NCBI GenBank assembly: GCA_014218235.1
Contig: CM024755.1
Location: 41,994,109 to 42,058,108, forward strand
Length of the DNA stretch: 64,000 nt
Direction of reading: 5' to 3'
From: Colocasia esculenta
Lineage: Eukaryota > Streptophyta > Magnoliopsida > Alismatales > Araceae
Made by a program: the position numbers and the translations under genes. The notes beneath the pieces were generated by a model, which was not told the origin of the DNA, did not search any database, and saw nothing but the letters and a program-made list of their open reading frames with translations. The first letter of the stretch is position 1. Every line of letters begins with the position of its first letter. Below are positions 13,257 to 24,845 of the stretch, piece by piece.

Positions 13257-13284
13257 GTTAACGTCAGGTGATATTGACGTTAAC
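13257..13284. repeat. Dyad GTTAACGTCA / TGACGTTAAC in the gypsy 1 LTR
   Basis: Perfect 10-base arms with an 8-base spacer. Each arm holds TGACGT, the core bound by plant bZIP (TGA-type) factors. The other LTR keeps it near 34145-34172 with the outer bases of one arm changed. A promoter role is inferred. Confidence 0.7.
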
Positions 13285-13530
13285 CAGGGATTTCAGCAGA
13301 ATTCTAAATACATTAAACCAAGATACAAGTACAATGGTAAATAGACATTATATGCACAAAATTTGATAAATATAATATGTACAGAATTAGATAAATACTT
13401 ATATGCACAGAAATAAATAAATAAATAAATATATACATATGCACATAAGTAAATAAATAAACATGCTATTACAACAATTGCCATATGCATATAATTAAAC
13501 ATAATATGAATAAAGTTCGAGGGTCTTACA

Positions 13531-13542
13531 CCCTCTCTCCCT
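13531..13542 (-). other. Gypsy 1 polypurine tract
   Basis: The minus strand reads AGGGAGAGAGGG directly before the LTR start TGTAAGACCC. Confidence 0.8.
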
Positions 13543-13579
13543 AAAAGAAAACTTTGTCCTCGATGTTAGAACGAAAATA

Positions 13580-15004
13580 CTAACCAAACAAATGGGGATA
13601 CTTCTTCTTCATGGCGTCCTCAAGCTCCCATGTAGCCTCCTCCGGCGAGAAATTCCTCCATAACACCTTAACGGATGCAATACTCTTGTTCCTGAGGTGC
13701 TGAACCTTCTGGTCTAGGATAGCTACTAGTTGCTCTACATACGACAAGTCTGGCTGAATCTCCACTGGCTCGTGACTAATAACATGTGACGGATCTCTCA
13801 CGTATCTCTTGAGCATAGACACGTGGAAAACTGGGTGTACACTAGCTAATGCTGGGGGTAAAGCTAGCTCATATGCCACACTGCCCATCCGCTTGAGAAT
13901 CTCAAATGGGCCAATGAATCTCGGACGCAACTTGCTATGCCTACCAAACCTGACAATGCCTTGGGTGGGTGAAACCTTGAGAAGTACAGGCTTGTCAACC
14001 TCGAACTCCAAATCCTTCCTCCTGTTGTCGGCATAGCTCTTCTGCCTATTCTGCGCCGCAACCAACCTCTGCCTGATAAGCTGAATCTTATCCGAAGTCT
14101 CCTGCACCATCTCTGGACCAACTAACTGCCTATCACCTATCTCCTCCCAGCACATACAAAGCCTCAAACGCAGCCATGCCAATGCTCGCATGAAAACTGT
14201 TGTAGGCGAACTCCACAAGAGGTAAATGACGCTCCCAATCACCCTTCCAATCAAGCACGCATGCTCTCAACATATCCTCGAGCTTCTGGATCGTTCTCTC
14301 GAATTGGCCATCTATTTGGGGATGGAATGCACAACTATGCTTTAGCTAGGAACCCAAAGCATCTTGAAGACCCTGCCATAACCTCGATGTAAACCTCGGG
14401 TCTTGGTTAGAAACAATAGACTTTGGTACACCATGCAACCTCACAATGCTGCCAACATAGAGCCTACCCAAACTCTCCATGGACTACTTCTTCTTCATAG
14501 GCAAGAAATGTGCATCTTGGAGAAACGATCTACAATCACCCAAATCGAGTCATTGCCCTTGGCTGATCTGGGCAATCCCTTCACAAAATCCATGGTGATT
14601 GCTTCCCACTTCCATACTAGTATCACCATCTTCTGCATAAGGCCCGATGGTCTCTGACGCTCGGCCTTCACCTGCTGGCACACTAAACATCTGGACACAA
14701 ACCCGGCCATATCCTTCTTCATACCAGACCACCAGAAATATCTCTGGAAATCCTGGTACATCTTAGTGTTGACTGGATGAATAGAAAATCTCGACCTATG
14801 AGCTTCTGCAAGAACTCGCTCACGGACATCCACAACATCAGGAACACAAACTCGGTGCTGAAATCTAATGACACCGTCCTCATCATGAGCAATGCCTGCC
14901 TTCCCCACCATCTCTTGAAGCCTAGGATCAGCTCTCTGCTGCTCGATCACCTCATCTAGAACCATGGATCGTATAGATAACTGATCCACAAAAGCTTGAC
15001 ACAA
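13580..15004 (-). pseudogene. Gypsy 1 integrase with C-terminal chromodomain, broken
   Basis: Reading downward from 15004: an integrase zinc domain (H...H near 14790-14760, then CLVCQQ near 14680), the catalytic core with ITMDFVKGLP (first Asp) and VDRFSKMH, HPQ-DGQ-ER near 14310 (catalytic Glu), then the GPF region, and a chromodomain at about 13580-13740 ending in EEATWELED...YPHLF. The chromodomain would target insertion to heterochromatin. Breaks: TAG near 14350 inside the GT-KL block, and a short deletion with frame change near 14155, where the usual GR-C-PV segment is missing. The last 224 codons are open. Confidence 0.88.
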
Positions 15005-16250
15005 CTATGCATCTAACTTAGTCATCGCACATGCTGCATCCTTAAGTATCTTCCAATCCTGCCGAAGCAAAGACCTCTTCCAACTGTGCACATCCGCCAC
15101 GACATTTGCCTTCCCTAGATGATACTGAAGCTCGAAGTCGTATTCCTTGAGAAACTCAATCCACCGTCTCTGCCGTAGGTTCAACTCCTTCTGCGAGAAA
15201 AGATACCTCAGACTCTTATGGACTGTGAACAACTCGAACCTAACACCATATAGATAGTGCCTTCAGATCTTCAGTGCATGAACCACAGCTACTAACTCCA
15301 AATCATGGTCGGATAGTTACTCTCATGCTCCTTTAACTGGCAAGAAGCATAGGCAACTACCTTACCATGCTGCATCAACACACAGCCAAGACCTATCTGA
15401 GAAGCCTCCGAGTAGATAGCAAAACCCTCTGCACCACTAGGAAAGATCAACATAGGTGTAGATGTAAGCCTCGCCTTCAACAACTGAAAATTACTCTCAC
15501 AATCATCAGACCACACAAACATCACACCCTTCCTGGTTAGTTTAGTCAAAGGTGCGCCGATAGATGAAAAGCCTTCAATGAATTGCCTATAATAGCTTTC
15601 TAAACCAATAAAACTCCTGATCTCTGATGGGATCCTTGGAATCTCCCAATCTAACACTGCCTGGACCTTCGCCAAATCAACAGCAACTCCAGCGCCTGAG
15701 ATAACATGCCCAAGGAAATAAACCTCGCGCATCCAGAAATCGCACTTGCTGAACTTAGCATACAGCTTGTGCTCTCGGAGAACCTCAAGAACAACCCTTA
15801 AATGCTCACGGTGTGTAGCCTCATCAGGAGAATAGACTAACACATCCTCAACGAACACCACGACAAAGTTATCTAAATATGGTCTAAACACCCTATTCAT
15901 TCGATCCATGAACGCTGCAGGGGCGTTGGTCAGACCAAATGGAAGCACAAGAAACTCATAGTGTCCATAACGAGTCCTGAAAGCAGTCTTGGACACATCT
16001 TCATTCTTAATCCTCAACTGATGATAGCCGGACTGCTGATCAATCTTAGAAAACACCGATGCATTCTGCAGCTGATCGAACAAATCATCAATCCTCGGAA
16101 AGGGATACTATTCTTCACAGTCACCTGGTTGAGCTTCCTGTAATCAATGCACAGCCTGAGGGAACCATCTTTCTTCTTCACGAACAATACAGGTGCGCCC
16201 CATGGTGACATACTAGGGCGAATAAATCCCTTATACAGCAAATCCTGCAA
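15005..16250 (-). pseudogene. Gypsy 1 reverse transcriptase and RNase H, broken
   Basis: RT begins near 16250 (GFIRPS, SPWGAPVLFVKKKDGSLRLCID) and runs through the PFGLTNAPAAFM block. RNase H follows from about 15400 to 15080 (HLGKANVVAD). The frame changes near 16085 and again near 15295. The catalytic box at 15844-15849 reads FVED where the family has F-V/I-DD, so the first Asp is Glu (GAG). A TAG upstream at about 16250 replaces the Gln of the KQLQ segment. The enzyme would be inactive even if the frame were continuous. Confidence 0.88.
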
Positions 16251-16342
16251 CTACTTCCTCAGCTCAGCTAACTTCGCAAGTGCCATCTGATATGGAGCCT
16301 TAGAGATAGGAGAGGTGCCTAGAAACAACTCTATAGTGAACA

Positions 16343-17050
16343 CTATCTCCCTAGCGGTGGCAATCTAGACAAATCCTCAGGAAACATGTCTGGAAACTCC
16401 TGCACAACTTCAATCTCTTCAAGGGTCGGTGACTGATCGGCCTTAGGGACTAAGACCACACTGGCAAGAAATGCATCATAACCCTTGTTCACCATCCTCA
16501 TCGCCTTCATTGCAGAGATCACAAACCTTCCCACTAAGTTCCTTGGCAACAGATGTAAGAACTCATCCTCACCAGGAATACAAAAAGTAATCTTCTTCCC
16601 TCTACAATCCCCCAAGGCATAGTGCTCCTCAAGCTAATCTAGACCAAGTATGGCATCATAGCCCTTCATCTTGAGCAAGGAAAAGCACCCAATCAAGCCT
16701 CATTCCTCAATGCACACAGGTAAGGATGCAATACACTTCCTGGTCGCTACCATACCTGCTGATGTGTGCATAGACAAAGGGACACCTAACTCCTATGCCT
16801 CTACTCCAGACTCTGCTGCTAACTTCTCGGCAAACCGCTCAGAAACGAACAAGTGTGTGGTACCCGTATCAAACAATACCCGAGCATGCACACCCACAAC
16901 TAGAACTATACCTTTCGTGATGTTCTTGGCTTGCTCTGCATCCTCCCATGCTAGTGCAAACACTCGAACTTGGGCTCGAGGCCTTCTTGGTCTCCCTATC
17001 ACTGGCGCTGCTGTCGCTACCGCTGCTGGTGCTGGAGCTCCTCTCTGCAC
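16343..17050 (-). pseudogene. Gypsy 1 aspartic protease and linker to RT
   Basis: The retropepsin active site reads VLFDTGTTHLFVS near 16850, with D-T-G intact. The following part (16343-16615) carries FPDMFPEDL, the usual segment just before RT. Nonsense and frame breaks separate the pieces. The enzyme would have cleaved the Gag-Pol polyprotein. Confidence 0.82.
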
Positions 17051-17079
17051 ACCATGTTGGAGTCTGGGATAATCCGAGA

Positions 17080-18243
17080 TCTAGTGCTCAGTGTTGCCAC
17101 ATTTGAGAAACTTTCCTGCTAGCTTCCAACACTCGGTACCACTGTGTGTCCTTCCACAATGAGGACACGCCTTCTTGTCGCTGGGCCTGAAGCTTGGTGA
17201 CTGCGGTGTAACCGCCTGCTAACTCGAAGCCGCCACTGGACGTTGCGGTGACTGGTACACGGCCTTCTTCACTATCCTACCTCTAGAAAGGTAGTGCAGA
17301 CCTCTTCTATGCTACCCTCTTCTCCTCCAGATACTGGTCCATCTCGCTCTCCTGCCTGCATGCTACGTTGAGAGCCTCATCTAAGGTGCGGTGGTCAAAA
17401 GCCACTAACCTCGACCTCAGTGATGGTTTGAGCTCCATCACAAACTTCATAGCCTTTCGGCACTGATCAGCAACTATATGGGGAGCATGTTTAGATAGCT
17501 TGGCAAACCTGGCCTCATACTCCAAGACCATCATGGAGCCCTGAGTGAGAGAGAGAAACTCCTGCTCCATCTTGTCCTGGATGTGCTCGCGGATGAACTT
17601 GGCCTGAAATAGCCTCATGAACTCGGCCCAAGTTACCTCTATGGAACCATTCTCGTACCTGGTATGAAATACGGAGGCCCACTAAACATCGGCTCTCTCC
17701 TGCAAAACACAACCCATAAGCACCAATCTAAACAAAACCCTAACCTTACACAAGTACATATACTCCAAGTACCTATAGCATGTAGGTAGCCAGGCTAACT
17801 TTGTCTTCCTCAGCATACCTGATGGCCCAGAATATCTTCTCAACTTCCCTCATCCAGCTCTCTGCCAAGAGGGGCTGACTCTCCCCTTAAAAGAAGGCGG
17901 AGCCATCCTCTTGAACCTCTCCATGATGGACGGACCACCATGGCCATGCTCCTGGGGAACTGGAGCTGGTGCCTGAGCTTGAGACATTAAGCAATACATA
18001 ACAATCATGCATTTAACAAAATAGACTATTCCTATTTATCAATTATAACCTGAGCCTGCAGCTGAGCCTGCAATGCCACCTGAGTCTGCGCCTGGGGTCT
18101 GCATTGCCTGAACATGTCGTAGTCCACACGTTGTGGTGGAGGAAGTACAGTGGGACCCTGGGGTGCTGGGGCCTACTAATCACCCTCTCCTCACGTCTGC
18201 TCATCCTCCTAGCCTGAGCACCACTCCTACCATGGCTCTCCAT
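17080..18243 (-). pseudogene. Gypsy 1 Gag, broken; possible short intron
   Basis: The likely start is the ATG at 18243, followed by a Gln-rich stretch (QAQLQAQ), then MERFKRMAPPSFKG near 17925 and the Gag core at 17307-17618 (EFLSLTQGSMMVLEYEARFAKLSKHAPH). The first zinc knuckle at 17129-17167 is C-P-H-C...H...C. The second, near 17060-17105, is spoiled by TAG after its His and by Cys-to-Tyr. Frame shifts occur near 18130 and 17880. A 77-base AT-rich block at 17973-18049 interrupts the Gln-rich part and has GT...AG ends (see findings). Confidence 0.82.
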
Positions 18244-18408
18244 AGCCTGTAAAACAATTAGCTTAGTTAGAATCTAAGTTATGTCCTAACGATTTTCTTA
18301 TCTATCTTTAATTCATTATTAGATATTTTTCACATATATGGACTAATTCTATAAAGAATTTTCAATATTGTGAAGATGATGACATATTCATGTACAATCT
18401 CAACTTGT

Positions 18409-18420
18409 GCTCTGATACCA
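18409..18420 (-). other. Gypsy 1 primer binding site (initiator tRNA-Met)
   Basis: The minus strand reads TGGTATCAGAGC, five bases inside the end of the 5' LTR. Confidence 0.88.
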
Positions 18421-19162
18421 ATCTCTGTAACGACCCTCCTTATACGGTACGATTATACCAATCCACATCGATATAAAGGGCGTCATTATAGTGGGACATT
18501 TACCCAACACAACACAATAGGTTGAAACGTACATGAATAACAAATGAGTACAATGGAAATAAAAGAGAAGTCTTATTCCATCATCATTCACATAATTCCA
18601 CAGTCTATATAGAAAATGTAAATAACAATTGTCCACATTATACATGCCCATATGAATAACATTGCTTACATACTATGAAAAAAAAGTGGTCTAAGTAGAA
18701 ATCTCCACAAGCAGCTACTCGTCACGCTCGGAGTCACTCCTCACTAAGTCCTCCTGAAGTACAAGGATACCTGCCTCACCTGTATGTTAATGAAAGTATG
18801 AGTCTTCCAAAAAGAAACCCAGCAAGTAACCTAAAGGCACATCCTTACATATATCATATACACAAGCTAGTCTTTTAAAACAATAAAAGAAACACATGGC
18901 ACAAGCTTTATGGCAATTAAAAAAATATCCATGAATAACCTATAGCATGCTTTTTTCACATAATATTTAACATGATTCATGGTTTCAATTTCTATTCATA
19001 TCATTTCACAACTTTACACAATTAGATCATGGAATTATGTACAAAGTAATTAACAATCTTGCATGATATCTAATCCTTTTCACATACTTTTAAAACACAT
19101 ATACACATCTTTAGCTTTCTATTTTAACATGAAGAATTCTCATTCACATGGTATCACATCTT

Positions 19163-19167
19163 TTCAC
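19163..19167. repeat. Target-site duplication TTCAC, left copy (Sirevirus-like element)
   Basis: TTCAC abuts the LTR start TGTTGGG and recurs at 32380-32384. Confidence 0.9.
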
Positions 19168-19388
19168 TGTTGGGTTGAGTGTGAAAACAAGTCATTTCCA
19201 TCATATTTTGATGATGACAAGCTGTGATTTTAATGCATAAAAATGGAACATGTGAAATACATCACCTGAATTACCAATATTCAAAAAGCATGTTTCCAAG
19301 CACATTTATCATTTATATTCATGATAATACATTTAACTAATGATTTATGTGTTATTTTCTCAAGGACAAACATTTTCTTGCAAAGGTA

Positions 19389-19864
19389 GTGTCGACACAA
19401 CCATCAATGGTGTCGACACAATGGCTCAGAGCAAAGGCAGAAATGTGAAGAAAAGATCAACTAGTGTCGACACTAGTCCAGGGCAGGTCGACACTAGAGA
19501 CAGATCCCAGAGAAATATGTTAACAGGCATCCATCTCACGTCGACACTAAATCAGATAGTGTCGACACTAGAGAGCCTTCCCAGAAGGCCTGTTGTTCAT
19601 ATAGCTAAAGCAGGTCGACACCAAATGCAGGCAGGTCGACACTAGATGGCTCTCCAGAAGGCCTGTTTGTCAGATGACCAAAGCAGGTCGACACGAGATG
19701 ATATCAGGTCGACACTAGAGAGCCTTCCCAGAAGGGCTGTTTTACTGTCTGGGACATGGTGTCGACACTGGATCATCTCAGTGACACTAGAGACCTCTCT
19801 CAGGGAATTATTTTGCCAGTCTGGGACAGTGTGTCGACACACCTCATGGACAGGTCGACACACT
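19389..19864 (+). repeat. GTCGACAC motif array in U3 of the 5' LTR
   Basis: Fourteen irregularly spaced sites in about 476 bases. Thirteen carry GTCGAC and one is degraded. They take two forms: the 10-base palindrome GTGTCGACAC and the half-form AGGTCGACACTAG. The same fourteen positions exist in the 3' LTR (30807-31284; twelve intact). Maize Sirevirus LTRs are known for palindromic motif clusters, and this appears to be a counterpart with a different sequence. Confidence 0.9.
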
Positions 19865-19979
19865 CCAGAATCTCTGTGACTTAAACTTTGTCCTAGACAC
19901 GTGGCACCCTAGGGAACTGTTGGATTAGCCTTGGATCGTGTGCCCACGACCCCCAATGGTACATTTGGACTATTAGGGG

Positions 19980-19987
19980 TATAAATA
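19980..19987 (+). promoter_or_regulatory. TATA box of the Sirevirus-like LTR
   Basis: TATAAATA sits in the near-palindrome GGGGTATAAATACCC about 115 bases after the motif array. It is conserved at 31400-31407. Transcription would start near 20010-20020. Confidence 0.75.
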
Positions 19988-20957
19988 CCCTCCTATTGGC
20001 TATCCAACATGCAAGGACCCTTTCAGAGCCTCCCAGAAATACTGTTGGCGGCTAGAAGGTTCTCCTCCCTGTTCTTGCCTTCCTGGTGCTTCCTCAAGCC
20101 AAATTCTCATCTGCTCAAGTGTGAGAAGTGGAGATTGATCGTTGAAGAAGCAATTGGATCACCTCAAGGAAGCAGATCAAGTAGAAGCCGACTTCTGTGA
20201 AGAATTTAAGGAAGATCCTGAAGATCAGAATTGCAGAGCATCGCTCAGGAACTTCTAGAGATGAAAGACCTTCACAATTCGACCTTCTACAAGGGAGTAC
20301 ATCTGAAGAGAAAAGCTATCAATACAATTCTCATTTTCATTTTTCTCTTCTGAGTAATTCTGAGATTGTGCATGGGTTGTTGAATGAGTCTCATGAATTC
20401 ACTCTTGTTGGACTAGATGTTTTGCTAGAGGATCTAAGTCTTGTGTGTTTCTAGCAAGTTGTTTGTGAGCCGTCGAGCTCAGTGTTTTGAGTTGTCGCAC
20501 ATAAGGTGATGTTGAGCAGTCTTGCTCAGGGTTCTAGAGTAGTCTTACTCTAGAGTTTGTGTGAGTTGTAAACTCAGGTGGTTGGAGTTGTCTGGCTCCA
20601 GTGGGTGTGTTGTACCCAGGTTGTTTAGTGGATCCTCACTGTGTGAGGGGTGGATGTAGGAATCACATGGTGTGATTTCCGAACCACCTAAAAATCTTTG
20701 TGCATTGATCTGATTGTGCTTTGAACTTATCCTTCGTTAGATGCATGCATAGGATCGTTTAGATTCATCTAATCAATTTGTTTACACACTCCATTTGCAC
20801 AACTCACTCAATTCATCTTCAGATCTGTGAAATTTGTTTCTCATTTGTCTCTGATTCAAGAGTTTTTAAAATTGGTTAAGCTTCCGTATTAGTAGGCCTA
20901 GATCTATTCAACCCCCCCCTTCTAGATCTTGTCCTCACCCTTTCTCGATCCTTCAAT

Positions 20958-20970
20958 TGGTATCAGAGCA
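20958..20970 (+). other. Sirevirus-like primer binding site (initiator tRNA-Met)
   Basis: TGGTATCAGAGCA lies two bases after the LTR end, the usual copia arrangement. Confidence 0.9.
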
Positions 20971-21082
20971 GGTTTACACTTGATCTGATTTGATCTGAGT
21001 AATTTCTGAGTATTCTGTGTGATTTGTTTGCTTGCTTGTTTGTTTGCTGAGTGTTTCTTCTTTGCACCATCAGTTTAATTAA

Positions 21083-22620
21083 ATGGATTTCAGAGGATTC
21101 ATAGCTGAGGGTCATTCCATTAATAGGCCACCATTCTTTAATGGGACGGACTATTCTTATTGGAAAAATAGAATGCAAGTTTCTTAAGAGCCCAAAATTA
21201 TGAAATCTAGAAAGTAGTGGAGGTAGGTCCCTATGAGAACCAGGGAGAGGAAGAAACCTGGACTAGGGAACAGATAAGAAGAGCTACATTGAATTACAGT
21301 GCCATGAATATGATTCAATGTGCTGTTCACCCCAAAGAGTAGTCAAGAATCTCAATGTGCAAATCTGCCAAAGAGATGTGGGATAAACATGAGTTACTCT
21401 ATGAGGAAACATCTCAGGTTAAAGAAACCAAGGCTAACATACTTGTCTCTGAATATGAATTGTTCATGATGAAATCTAATGAGTCAATCTCTGAAATGTT
21501 TGCCAGGTTTATGATCATAGTCAATGGACTGAAGGCCTTAGGTAAGGACTATACGGATGCTGACTTGGTAAGAAAAATTTTACATTCTCTTTCTTCAATT
21601 TGGCACACAAAAGCCACTGTTATTGAGGATTTTAAAGATCTGTCCAAATTTTCTTTGGATGAGTTGATAGGATCTTTAATGACATATGAAATCAATCTAA
21701 AGAGAAATGAAGAACACATAATCAAAACCAAGCCAGTAGCTCTAAAGGCCTCATCTAGTAACAAAGACAAAAGTCAGGATAAAACCAGTTCTGATGAGTC
21801 TGAGTAAAATGAGGATGAGATTGCCCTCATGACCAGAAAATTTAGAAAATTCTTGAAATATAGAAAAGGAAAACTTTCTGCCAAAAAGAAAATTCATCAG
21901 GTAAAAGAAACACTTCGTTTTCTAATGCTAATTCTAACAAGAATAAAAAACTGACGAAACTATTATCTGTTACAGGTGCAATAAGCTAGGACATATGAAG
22001 GGAGAATGTCCAGAAAACAAGAAGGAGAAGCACAAGAAGTTTCACCAGTTCAAGAAGCCAAAGGCCATGGTAGCCACTTGGTCTGATGAAGACTCAAGTG
22101 AAAAGGAAGAAGAAGAAAAATCCTCAAGTTCTGATAGTGAGGAAATCTGCTTCATGGTGAATAGTTCTGATGGAAAGGTAAGTACATCTTCGAAGACTAT
22201 TCAGTTGAGGATTGGCAAGATGCTTATGCAGAACTTGTTGAAAACTACACTGAAATGAGGAAAGAACATAAACATCTCAAAAAGAAAATGAAAGCATGTA
22301 CCATAACCAATCCTCAAACAAAAGAATTTGTAAACTAGAAAATGAAGTAACTGAACTGAATGAAGAAAAAGAAAATCTTCTGAATTTGATTGATGAGCTT
22401 AAGCTAGCCTCTCAAAAGGCCAACCATGAATTCAAAGAATTGTTTGGAAAGCTGGAATTGAAAACCATGATAAACAACAAAAGATTGAAGAAATAAAAAC
22501 CTTACAAAACCAGCTAAACGAAAAGGATGAAGTTATTGAAACATTCACAAATGGTAATGATAACCTGGAGGTCTTGCTGGGAGCAAAAATGAAATCATTT
22601 CTCATGGACTAGGATTTGAT
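21083..22620 (+). pseudogene. Sirevirus-like Gag, broken
   Basis: The first ATG after the leader starts MDFRGFIAEG, with FFNGTDYSYWKNRM as in copia Gag. The frame breaks within about 40 codons (TAA near 21184). A 150-codon stretch at 21355-21807 holds the UBN2/Gag core (YEETSQVKETKANILVSEYE). The CCHC zinc knuckle is at 21968-22009 (CYRC...H...C), followed by an acidic Ser/Glu-rich patch. A Glu/Lys/Leu-rich segment at 22296-22490 is a predicted coiled coil. Stops and frame changes separate these parts. Confidence 0.85.
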
Positions 22621-22776
22621 AAACAAAAACCTAAGAAAGACAAATCTGGTGAGAAGAAGGATAAAGCACCATTAATTAAATTTGTCAAAGGCCCTAGTCT
22701 TGAGAATACAGAAATCAAACAAACCTCAAGCAAAACACCAAAACGTCCAAAAACTCAGAAATAGAGCAAGTCAACC

Positions 22777-22870
22777 AGGTCGACACAGTCACCTGATAGG
22801 TCGACACCAGTCCACAAGAAGAAGGATTCTGTGGCTGTTGTGTCGACACTAGTCAAGGAGAGGTCGACCT
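22777..22870 (+). repeat. Internal GTCGAC cluster 1 (Gag-protease linker)
   Basis: Four GTCGAC sites in 94 bases. Three continue as GTCGACAC, the LTR form. They fall in a poorly conserved linker between the Gag part and the protease. Confidence 0.85.
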
Positions 22871-23289
22871 GCTCAACATCAACAAAGACAAACAACAAAA
22901 TAAAAAATTCAAATAAAAATTTGAAAAATAAAAAAAGTCAAAGGAAGTCATTCATGAAGAACCTTGGACTTCCAAGACAAGATATCAAGTGATTGAACCA
23001 ATGGCATTACAATCCATGTTGGTATCATCCCCAATTCTTCTATCCAAATTTTCTGATGTACCAACAAAATCCTTGGATTCCACCTCTTATCTGAACTCTC
23101 ATGTTCAAATGAAAACTTCCCCTCCTACCAAAAACAAAAACACTGGTGTTTTCATTCCTAAAGGAAAGAAGAAAGTGAAAAAGACAGAGAACACCAATGT
23201 AATAAAACAAAAATAAAAAACAAATCAAATTTGGGTGAGAAAAGATTTGATAAAAATGTCGAAACATTCTGATGGTCCCAACACTGTTT

Positions 23290-23800
23290 GGGTACCAAAA
23301 TCTTCTCTCCATTGATTGATTTTGCAGGAAAGTCGTGCACCCAATTCAAATGTGTGTTCCTTGACAGTGGGTGTTCACGACAATGACTGGAGATAGAGCC
23401 AAATTTTCATTCCTGATTGAGAAGGAGGGAGGTTCAGTAACATTTGGAGGTAAAAATAAAGGAAAGATCATTGGATCTGGAAAGGTTGGTCAAACTTCCT
23501 CAAACTTTGTTGATAGTGTTTTATTAGTCGATGGTCTTGATTACAATCTGCTAAGTATTAGCCAACTATGTGACAAAGGTCACAAAGTTGTGTTTGAATC
23601 CAATTTCTATAAGATCATTGATTCATCAACTGATAAAATAAAATTTTGTGGAAAAAAGGAAAGCAATGTTTACATGATTGACCTTAATAAAAACTTTTCT
23701 GAAAATCTTTGCTTTGTTGCTAATAAAGATGAAATTGCATGGACTTGGCACAAAAGACTTGGCCATGCAAGTTTCAGAACCTTGAATAAATGTTAAGGCT
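23290..23800 (+). pseudogene. Sirevirus-like protease and pre-integrase zinc region
   Basis: The retropepsin site FLDSGCSR is at about 23357-23380, with D-S-G at 23363-23371. A base is missing right after it, which shifts the frame into MTGDRAKFSF. Then follow LLSISQLCDKG (near 23545) and the GAG-pre-integrase motif WHKRLGHAS at about 23746-23772. Confidence 0.85.
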
Positions 23801-24620
23801 GAACTTGGTTAAGGGTCTTCCTGAATCTTTCTCTAACATTGAAATCATGTTTGTGGGATCTGTGCCCAAGGAAAACAAACTAGGAAATCTTTTAAGAACT
23901 TCAATGAGGTACTCACATCTAGGCCACTAGAACTACTTCACATGGACCTTTTTGGCCAAACAGAGTTCTAAGTCTAAGTTGCAAGAGATATGGGTTTGTA
24001 ATCATTGATGATTTTATCAGATTTACTTGGGTTATCTTCTTGTCCCACAAAAGTGATACTTGTCTTGAGTTTAGGAAATTCTGTACCACTGCCCTAACTA
24101 ACTTTTCATATAAAATCAAAAATATTTTGACTAATCATGAGGGTGAATTTGAAAACCAATCCTTTTCTGATTTATGTTCTGAACTTCAAATTCTCCACAA
24201 GTTTTCTTCACCAAGAACTCCAGAACAAAATGGAGTTGTGGAACGAAATAATAGAACTCTTGTGGAAATGGCTAGATCCATGCTCTTAGAAAGCAATTTG
24301 CCCAAATCCTTCTGGGCTGAAGCTGTAAACAACAAATCACATTCTGAATAGAGCTTTGATCAGACCAAAAATCAGAAAAACCCCCTATGAATTATTGAAA
24401 AACAAAAAGCCAACTGTTTCTTACTTCAAAATCTTGGGTGCAAATGTTATGTACACAACAATAATAAAGAAAATTTTGACAAGTTTGATGCTAAGAGTCA
24501 GGAAGCCATCTTCCTTGGCTATTCAGAAGTGTCAAGAGCTTTCAGAGTGTACATTCTCAAAAATAAAACTGTTGAAGAATCTCCACATATTATCTTTGAT
24601 GAAAATTCCTTTTCAACTAA
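23801..24620 (+). pseudogene. Sirevirus-like integrase, catalytic Asp lost
   Basis: The zinc Cys pair (CGICAQGK) is near 23855. The first catalytic Asp is in HMDLFG at 23945-23947. The second is in a NHEGEFEN context where the family has D, so Asp is Asn (AAT, 24133-24135). The Glu is in NGVVERNN at 24241-24243. A frame change near 24340 interrupts the conserved block after FWAEAVN. Integration would fail even with an open frame. Confidence 0.85.
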
Positions 24621-24845
24621 TAATTCTAAATCTTGCATGGAAAGACAAGACAGTGAAGATGATGATTTCATTGTGGACTCTTCACCAACTGTTGAGAAGC
24701 TTGAAAACATTGGAGAGAACTTGAACATCAATTCACCATCTTCAAGTGGCTCAGGTCACATTGTTCCAGATTTAAGTACCCCTCAATAGGTAATTTCTGA
24801 ACATCGAATTTTGAGAGATCACCATTAGATAATGTAGTTGGCAAT

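Larger units (their letters stand above)
1397..13530 (-). repeat. Gypsy 1 3' LTR, interrupted by TR-GAG-A
   Basis: The LTR occupies 1397-2599 and 11948-13530 (11948-11952 is the second copy of the guest's target duplication). On the plus strand it begins TGTAACGACC and ends GGGTCTTACA, so on its own strand it starts TGTAAGACCC and ends GGTCGTTACA. It is largely collinear with 18426-19167 plus 32380-34414. A stretch of about 18 bases next to the insertion site is missing here compared with the other LTR. AT-rich simple repeats (TAAA/AATA) occur at 13410-13470. Confidence 0.9.
19168..20955 (+). repeat. Sirevirus-like 5' LTR
   Basis: It begins TGTTGGGTTGAG and ends GATCCTTCA. U3 holds the GTCGACAC array and a TATA box. 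The rest (R and U5) is nearly unchanged in the 3' LTR. An 85-codon frame at 20197-20454 recurs in the 3' LTR, but it starts with GTG and resembles nothing known. Confidence 0.93.

Noticed and set aside
13580..18243. Integrated pararetrovirus (caulimovirid) instead of a retrotransposon
   Set aside because: Integrase, a chromodomain, LTRs and target-site duplications are present, and no movement protein is seen.
18409..18420. tRNA gene signals at the TGGTATCAGAGC sites
   Set aside because: These are short complements of initiator tRNA-Met next to LTR ends. No cloverleaf or full tRNA sequence is present.
20197..20454. 85-codon frame identical in both Sirevirus-like LTRs (also 31618-31875)
   Set aside because: It starts with GTG and matches no known protein. 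Identity follows from low divergence of R/U5, not from coding constraint.
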